The notes below the pieces were generated by a model, which was not told the origin of the DNA, ran no database searches, and saw only the letters and a list, made by a program, of their open reading frames with translations. Source: Pseudomonadota bacterium (GTDB taxonomy: Bacteria > Pseudomonadota > Alphaproteobacteria > Rhodospirillales > Magnetospirillaceae). Taken from it: a stretch of 24,102 bases of DNA. The translations under genes and the position numbers were made by a program. Numbering within the stretch: the stretch's first letter is position 1; each line of letters starts with the position of its first letter. Shown here in pieces: positions 22,997 to 24,102 of this stretch. The stretch covers positions 1 through 24,102 of the forward strand of contig JAEXAH010000140.1 in NCBI GenBank assembly GCA_023458315.1, written 5' to 3'.

Positions 22997-23929
22997 ATGG
23001 CCACACTGTTTTTCACGCACCCCGTCTGCCTGGAGCATGACACAGGCGACTATCACCCGGAATGCGCCGACCGCCTGCGGGCCGTCCTCAACGCTCTCGA
23101 CGCCGAAGAATTCATGAACCTGCTGCGCGAGGAAGCGCCGCAGGCAACCCGCGAGCAGATTCTGCGCGCCCACTGCCCGCACCATATCGAGCAGTTGCTG
23201 TCGACGGAAGTGGCGGCGGGCGAACATCATTACATGGACCCCGACACGGTCATGTCGCCCAAGACCATCGAGGCCGCCCTGCGTTCGGCCGGCGCGGTGG
23301 TCGCCGCCGTGGACGCGGTCGCCGCCAAGCAGGCGCGCAACGCCTTTTGCGCCGTGCGGCCGCCGGGGCACCACGCCGAACGCGACGCCTCCATGGGTTT
23401 CTGCTTCCTGAACAACGCCGCCATCGGCGCCCTGCACGCCCGCGACGTGCACGGCTTCCAGCGGGTGGCGGTGATCGATTTCGACGTCCACCACGGCAAC
23501 GGCACCCAGCACATCCTGTGGGACGAGCCGGGGGTGTTCTATGGCTCGACCCACCAGGAACACGCCTATCCCAACACCGGACTGGCCAACGAAACCGGCG
23601 GCAAGGGCCGCATGGTCAACGTGCCGCTGCCCGCCGGAACCGGGTCCGACGATTTCCGTCAGGCGTTCGACGACCTGCTGATCTACAAGCTGCGGGAATA
23701 CGCCCCGGATTTCCTGATCATCTCGGCCGGGTTCGACGCCCATGCCCAGGACCCGCTGGCCCATCTGCGCCTCAAGACCGCCGATTTCCGCTGGGCCACG
23801 GAAAAGCTGCTGGACGTCGCCGCCGAAAGCGCGGGCAACCGCGTGGTGTCGGTGCTGGAAGGCGGCTATGAGCCCGCCGCCCTGGCCGCCTCGGTCCGCG
23901 AGCACGTGCGCGTGCTGATGGGGCTGTAA
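22997..23929 (+). CDS. Histone deacetylase-like zinc amidohydrolase
   Basis: A 310-aa enzyme of the arginase/deacetylase fold that removes acetyl groups from lysine-like or polyamine amides. The N-terminal HPVCLEHDTGDYHPECADRL is typical of the bacterial HDAH/class II-like group. The active site is complete: the His pair 125-126 in RPPGHHAE, zinc ligands Asp163 and His165 in DFDVHHGNGT and Asp247 in SAGFDAH, and the transition-state Tyr291 in LEGGYEP. Its natural substrate is unknown. The ATG at 22997 has GAAGAA at a suitable distance, and the protein then starts like its homologs; upstream in-frame starts add unconserved residues. In many alphaproteobacteria this gene leads xseB, a prenyl synthase, dxs and tlyA; here tlyA is divergent and upstream. 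Confidence 0.93.
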   Translation: MATLFFTHPVCLEHDTGDYHPECADRLRAVLNALDAEEFMNLLREEAPQATREQILRAHCPHHIEQLLSTEVAAGEHHYMDPDTVMSPKTIEAALRSAGAVVAAVDAVAAKQARNAFCAVRPPGHHAERDASMGFCFLNNAAIGALHARDVHGFQRVAVIDFDVHHGNGTQHILWDEPGVFYGSTHQEHAYPNTGLANETGGKGRMVNVPLPAGTGSDDFRQAFDDLLIYKLREYAPDFLIISAGFDAHAQDPLAHLRLKTADFRWATEKLLDVAAESAGNRVVSVLEGGYEPAALAASVREHVRVLMGL

Positions 23930-24016
23930 AAGGGCATGTCTGCGCAGGCTGTTGGTGGTTTATGTGGATCGCCACCAGCGACGTTTCGCGGCTTCTTGCC
24001 ACCCAATACAGCCGTC

Positions 24017-24102
24017 ATGCGCGGACTTGATCCGCGCATCCACGCGGTGCCGTCCAGCATGGTGCCGCCGGGAAAACGTGGATGGCCGGGTCAAGCCCGG
24101 CC
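24017..24102. repeat. Inverted pair of alphaproteobacterial intergenic palindromes (continues beyond window)
   Basis: The first palindrome is ATGCGCGGA-CTTGA-TCCGCGCAT (24017-24039), followed by ATCCACG (24038-24044). The second lies in the opposite orientation: CGTGGAT (24077-24083) then GGCCGGG-TCAAG-CCCGGCC (24084-24102). Both share the loop CTTGA and the flank ATCCACG, and the stems differ by paired changes. This is the common intergenic repeat type of alphaproteobacteria, arranged as an inverted pair like a BIME. Nothing else is recognisable between 23930 and 24016. Confidence 0.75.

Overview
The window is GC-rich, densely coded bacterial DNA. It most resembles an alphaproteobacterium of the Rhodospirillales, probably Magnetospirillum-like. 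The reasons are a form II RuBisCO almost collinear with the Rhodospirillum rubrum enzyme, a class I phosphoribulokinase, an anaerobic HemN preceded by an FNR-type box, an unusual abundance of sensor kinases, a hemerythrin-type chemoreceptor, and an alphaproteobacterial intergenic palindrome at the right edge. The genus is inference.

Layout. (1) 1-2879: the receiver end of a hybrid kinase, then a NIT-PAS-PAS sensor kinase. (2) 2989-6797: hemN, cbbM and prk on the + strand (heme synthesis without oxygen, CO2 fixation), with an FNR-type palindrome before hemN, twin 11-bp palindromes before cbbM, a hairpin between cbbM and prk, and an intrinsic terminator after prk. No cbbR is present. (3) 6848-7240: a gene-free block with one lead hairpin and six alternating hairpins, in which two loop sequences are constant and the stems differ in sequence but stay paired. 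This is the most unusual item here. (4) 7241-9927: a dCache sensor kinase (-) divergent from an OmpR-type regulator (+). (5) 9983-15693 (-): a tightly coupled four-gene operon, in transcription order a LivK-type periplasmic binding protein, a transmembrane kinase, a single-domain receiver, and a REC-kinase-REC-HPt phosphorelay protein. It has no transporter and no DNA-binding output. (6) 15753-18149: a Nudix hydrolase convergent with a hemerythrin-chemoreceptor-PilZ fusion. (7) 18328-21557: a 61-aa small protein, an APH-like/P-loop kinase fusion, a tandem universal stress protein with a clear promoter, a structured intergenic region, and an 85-aa unknown protein. (8) 21559-23929: SRAP and tlyA (-, overlapping) divergent from a zinc deacetylase of the histone-deacetylase family (+). 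(9) 24017-24102: a pair of inverted intergenic repeats running off the window.

Taken together the genes suggest life at low or fluctuating oxygen: anaerobic heme synthesis, a RuBisCO form suited to low oxygen, a hemerythrin sensor joined to a c-di-GMP-binding domain, and many two-component inputs. Functions are assigned from recognisable motifs; no database search was run.
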